Assembly: GCA_016193385.1 (NCBI GenBank)
Contig: JACPSF010000308.1
Location: 1-9,356, forward strand
Direction of reading: 5' to 3'
Length of the DNA: 9,356 bases
DNA from: Deltaproteobacteria bacterium
Lineage (GTDB): Bacteria; Desulfobacterota_B; Binatia; UBA9968
Shown in pieces: positions 7,847-9,356 of the stretch. The notes under the pieces were generated by a model. It was not told the origin of the DNA. It ran no database searches and saw only the letters and a list, made by a program, of their open reading frames with translations. The position numbers were made by a program, and so were the translations under genes. How positions within the stretch are numbered: the stretch's first letter is position 1; the number at the start of each line of letters is the position of its first letter.

Positions 7847-9356
7847 ATGACAAAAACCACGATTGTTATCCAGGGAGGTCGACTCATCGATGGCAACGGA
7901 GGCAAGCCGATTGAGAATGCGAGCGTCGTCATCGAGGGCAACCGCATCAAACGGGTTTCTCAGGGACAGGTCGATTCTCCGAAAGAGGCTCGGATCATTG
8001 ATGCAAGCGGGAAGACAATCCTCCCCGGGCTCATTGACAACCACGTGCACTATCGCAACCACAGCGGCGAATTATTTCTTGCCCACGGCGTCACCTCGGT
8101 CCGGGATCTGGGAAACCCCGTCGACTGGATCCTGGCGCAGCGGGATGCGATTGCCTTGGGGAAAGTCACAGGACCGCGGATTTTTTGCGCCGGCGGCGGC
8201 TTCCACGGCAAGGCAAGGCGCGAGGACCAGATGGTTGCGGCCAACCTGGACGAGGCCCGGAGAATGACCAGGAAACTTATCAACCAGGGTGTGAACTACG
8301 TGAATATCTATATCGGTGTGCCGCTCGACATTACCCGTGCGGTCACCGAGGAGGCCCATGCGGTGGGGTTTCGGGTGACGGGCCATCTGGACTCCAGTAT
8401 CATGCCTTATGCCGAGGCCGGTGTGGACGGAGTAGAGCATGCCAGCGGGTGTGCCGAGGCGACGATCAGGAGCGAAGAGGGGATAAAGAGACTAGCCTCG
8501 ATCAAACTCTGGCTGGCAAAATTTCTAGGTCCGTGGACCCTGGCGGAAAGGGAGCACTTTTCCGAGGTGACCGAGTTTCTCGCCGAGAAGGGAGCTTTCA
8601 TTGAGCCCACGATGGTCCTTTGGGGATCTTCGATGGGGATGAGGGAAAGCTGGGAGAGGGAGGACTACGAGCTGCTTAAGGACCCCGGTCTCTCTTACAT
8701 TCCTGAAGAGCAGAGACTTCTGTGGTTAGACCATCACTACCTGGCTTACGGTCCAAGGCCGCAAAGAGAGCCGCTAGAGGACGTGGTCATAGCAAACCGT
8801 TACTCCATCTATGGGATCCTTCCCGAAGATCAGCTCAGAGAGGGACACGAACGGTTGCAGGAGTTTCTCTGCCAGTTAGTTAAGGCGGGAGGGAACGTGG
8901 TCACGGGGACCGATGGGGGTGCGGCGGTGATTCCGGGGATCAGTCTGCACCGGGAGCTTGAGTTCATGGTGGCGGCGGGTCTCAGTCCCATGCAGGCAAT
9001 TCAGGCAGCGACCAAGGTGGGGGCGGATTATCTCGGCAAGAGCGAGGAGTTGGGAACTGTGGAGCAAGGCAAGCTGGCTGACGTGATTGTTGTGGACGGA
9101 GATCCGCTCAAGGATATCACGCACACGCGCAGGATAGAGACGGTGATCAAAGACGGGGAGGTTGTGGACACTCGCTATCACGAGAGCTTTTCCAATCCCA
9201 TCCCCCGGCCTACCGGCCAGGAGTTCTACGGTTACCCGCTCCCGAGGCTTAATGAGGTCTCGCCCAAAGTGATCAGCGAGGGGGATGGGGAGATAGAGCT
9301 GGTTTTACGAGGGAAGGATTTTTTCCCTAATTCCTTAGTCCGGTTTGGCGGGAGTC
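7847..9356 (+). CDS. Imidazolonepropionase/prolidase-like amidohydrolase with C-terminal Ig-like extension, 3' partial
   Basis: A metal-dependent hydrolase of the PF01979 amidohydrolase superfamily, open for 503 codons to the window end. The start follows GAGGAGAG (7831-7838). Residues about 5-60 form the small beta-sandwich (VIQGGRLIDGNGG, then ASGKTILPGLID). The barrel holds metal ligands His66 and His68 (NHVHY), His180 (TGHLDS), His198 (VEHASG) and catalytic Asp356 (TGTDGG). The second sandwich half is GTVEQGKLADVIVVDGDP (403-420). At the position where relatives usually carry a carboxylated Lys (consensus like V/I-K-I/V-Y) this protein has Asn153 in YVNIY. After a Pro-rich linker (450-466), residues about 472-503 (ELVLRGKDFFPNSLVRFGG) resemble the start of an IPT/TIG Ig-like domain. 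No signal peptide is visible. The substrate is unknown: peptidase-like, cyclic amide or lactone hydrolysis are all possible. It is divergent from the binding-protein gene. Confidence 0.85.
   Translation, partial: MTKTTIVIQGGRLIDGNGGKPIENASVVIEGNRIKRVSQGQVDSPKEARIIDASGKTILPGLIDNHVHYRNHSGELFLAHGVTSVRDLGNPVDWILAQRDAIALGKVTGPRIFCAGGGFHGKARREDQMVAANLDEARRMTRKLINQGVNYVNIYIGVPLDITRAVTEEAHAVGFRVTGHLDSSIMPYAEAGVDGVEHASGCAEATIRSEEGIKRLASIKLWLAKFLGPWTLAEREHFSEVTEFLAEKGAFIEPTMVLWGSSMGMRESWEREDYELLKDPGLSYIPEEQRLLWLDHHYLAYGPRPQREPLEDVVIANRYSIYGILPEDQLREGHERLQEFLCQLVKAGGNVVTGTDGGAAVIPGISLHRELEFMVAAGLSPMQAIQAATKVGADYLGKSEELGTVEQGKLADVIVVDGDPLKDITHTRRIETVIKDGEVVDTRYHESFSNPIPRPTGQEFYGYPLPRLNEVSPKVISEGDGEIELVLRGKDFFPNSLVRFGGS

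Noticed and set aside
8050..8440. Minus-strand open frames inside the right-hand amidohydrolase
   Set aside because: The plus-strand frame has a complete hydrolase domain with metal ligands; the opposite frames are its shadows.

Overview
The window looks like chromosomal DNA of a moderately GC-rich, Gram-negative-type bacterium. The fused block of branched-chain amino acid and phosphatidylethanolamine genes (ilvC-psd-pssA-leuA-leuB-asd), flanked by metal-dependent amidohydrolases and a stand-alone NMT1/SsuA-type solute-binding protein, recalls uncultured soil and groundwater lineages such as Desulfobacterota/Binatota, NC10, Rokubacteria or Tectomicrobia. That placement is inference from gene content; there is no rRNA or other marker in the window.

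Layout. Bases 2-232 (+) are the last 76 codons of an amidohydrolase that converges on the end of asd. Bases 238-6611 (-) are one tightly packed operon, transcribed from right to left: ilvC, psd, pssA, leuA, leuB, asd. A good sigma70-like promoter (TTGACA, 18 nt, TATTCT) lies just before ilvC. Two junctions (psd/pssA and leuA/leuB) are 4-base ATGA overlaps. Two junctions carry structure: an AT-rich inverted repeat between ilvC and psd, and an intrinsic-terminator-like hairpin plus T-tract between pssA and leuA. The second is placed to act as an internal terminator or attenuator for the leucine half of the operon. Bases 6686-7699 (-) encode an exported solute-binding protein. A 147-bp divergent control region separates it from a plus-strand imidazolonepropionase/prolidase-like amidohydrolase (7847 onward) that runs off the right end.

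How the genes work together. IlvC makes the dihydroxy-acid precursors of valine, isoleucine and leucine. LeuA and LeuB carry out the first and third leucine-specific reactions; LeuC and LeuD are not in the window. Asd supplies aspartate semialdehyde for lysine, threonine, methionine and, through threonine, isoleucine. PssA followed by Psd makes phosphatidylserine and then phosphatidylethanolamine at the membrane. The divergent binding protein and amidohydrolase may form a small uptake/hydrolysis unit for an unknown compound, but no ABC permease or ATPase is visible.

Most of the window is ordinary biosynthetic chromosome. The points most worth a second look are: (i) the right-hand amidohydrolase has Asn where relatives usually carry the metal-bridging carboxylated Lys, and it seems to run into an IPT/TIG-like Ig-fold domain; (ii) the hairpin/T-tract in front of leuA; (iii) the repeats in the divergent control region. 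I found no convincing wholly new system, CRISPR array, mobile element, tRNA or rRNA.
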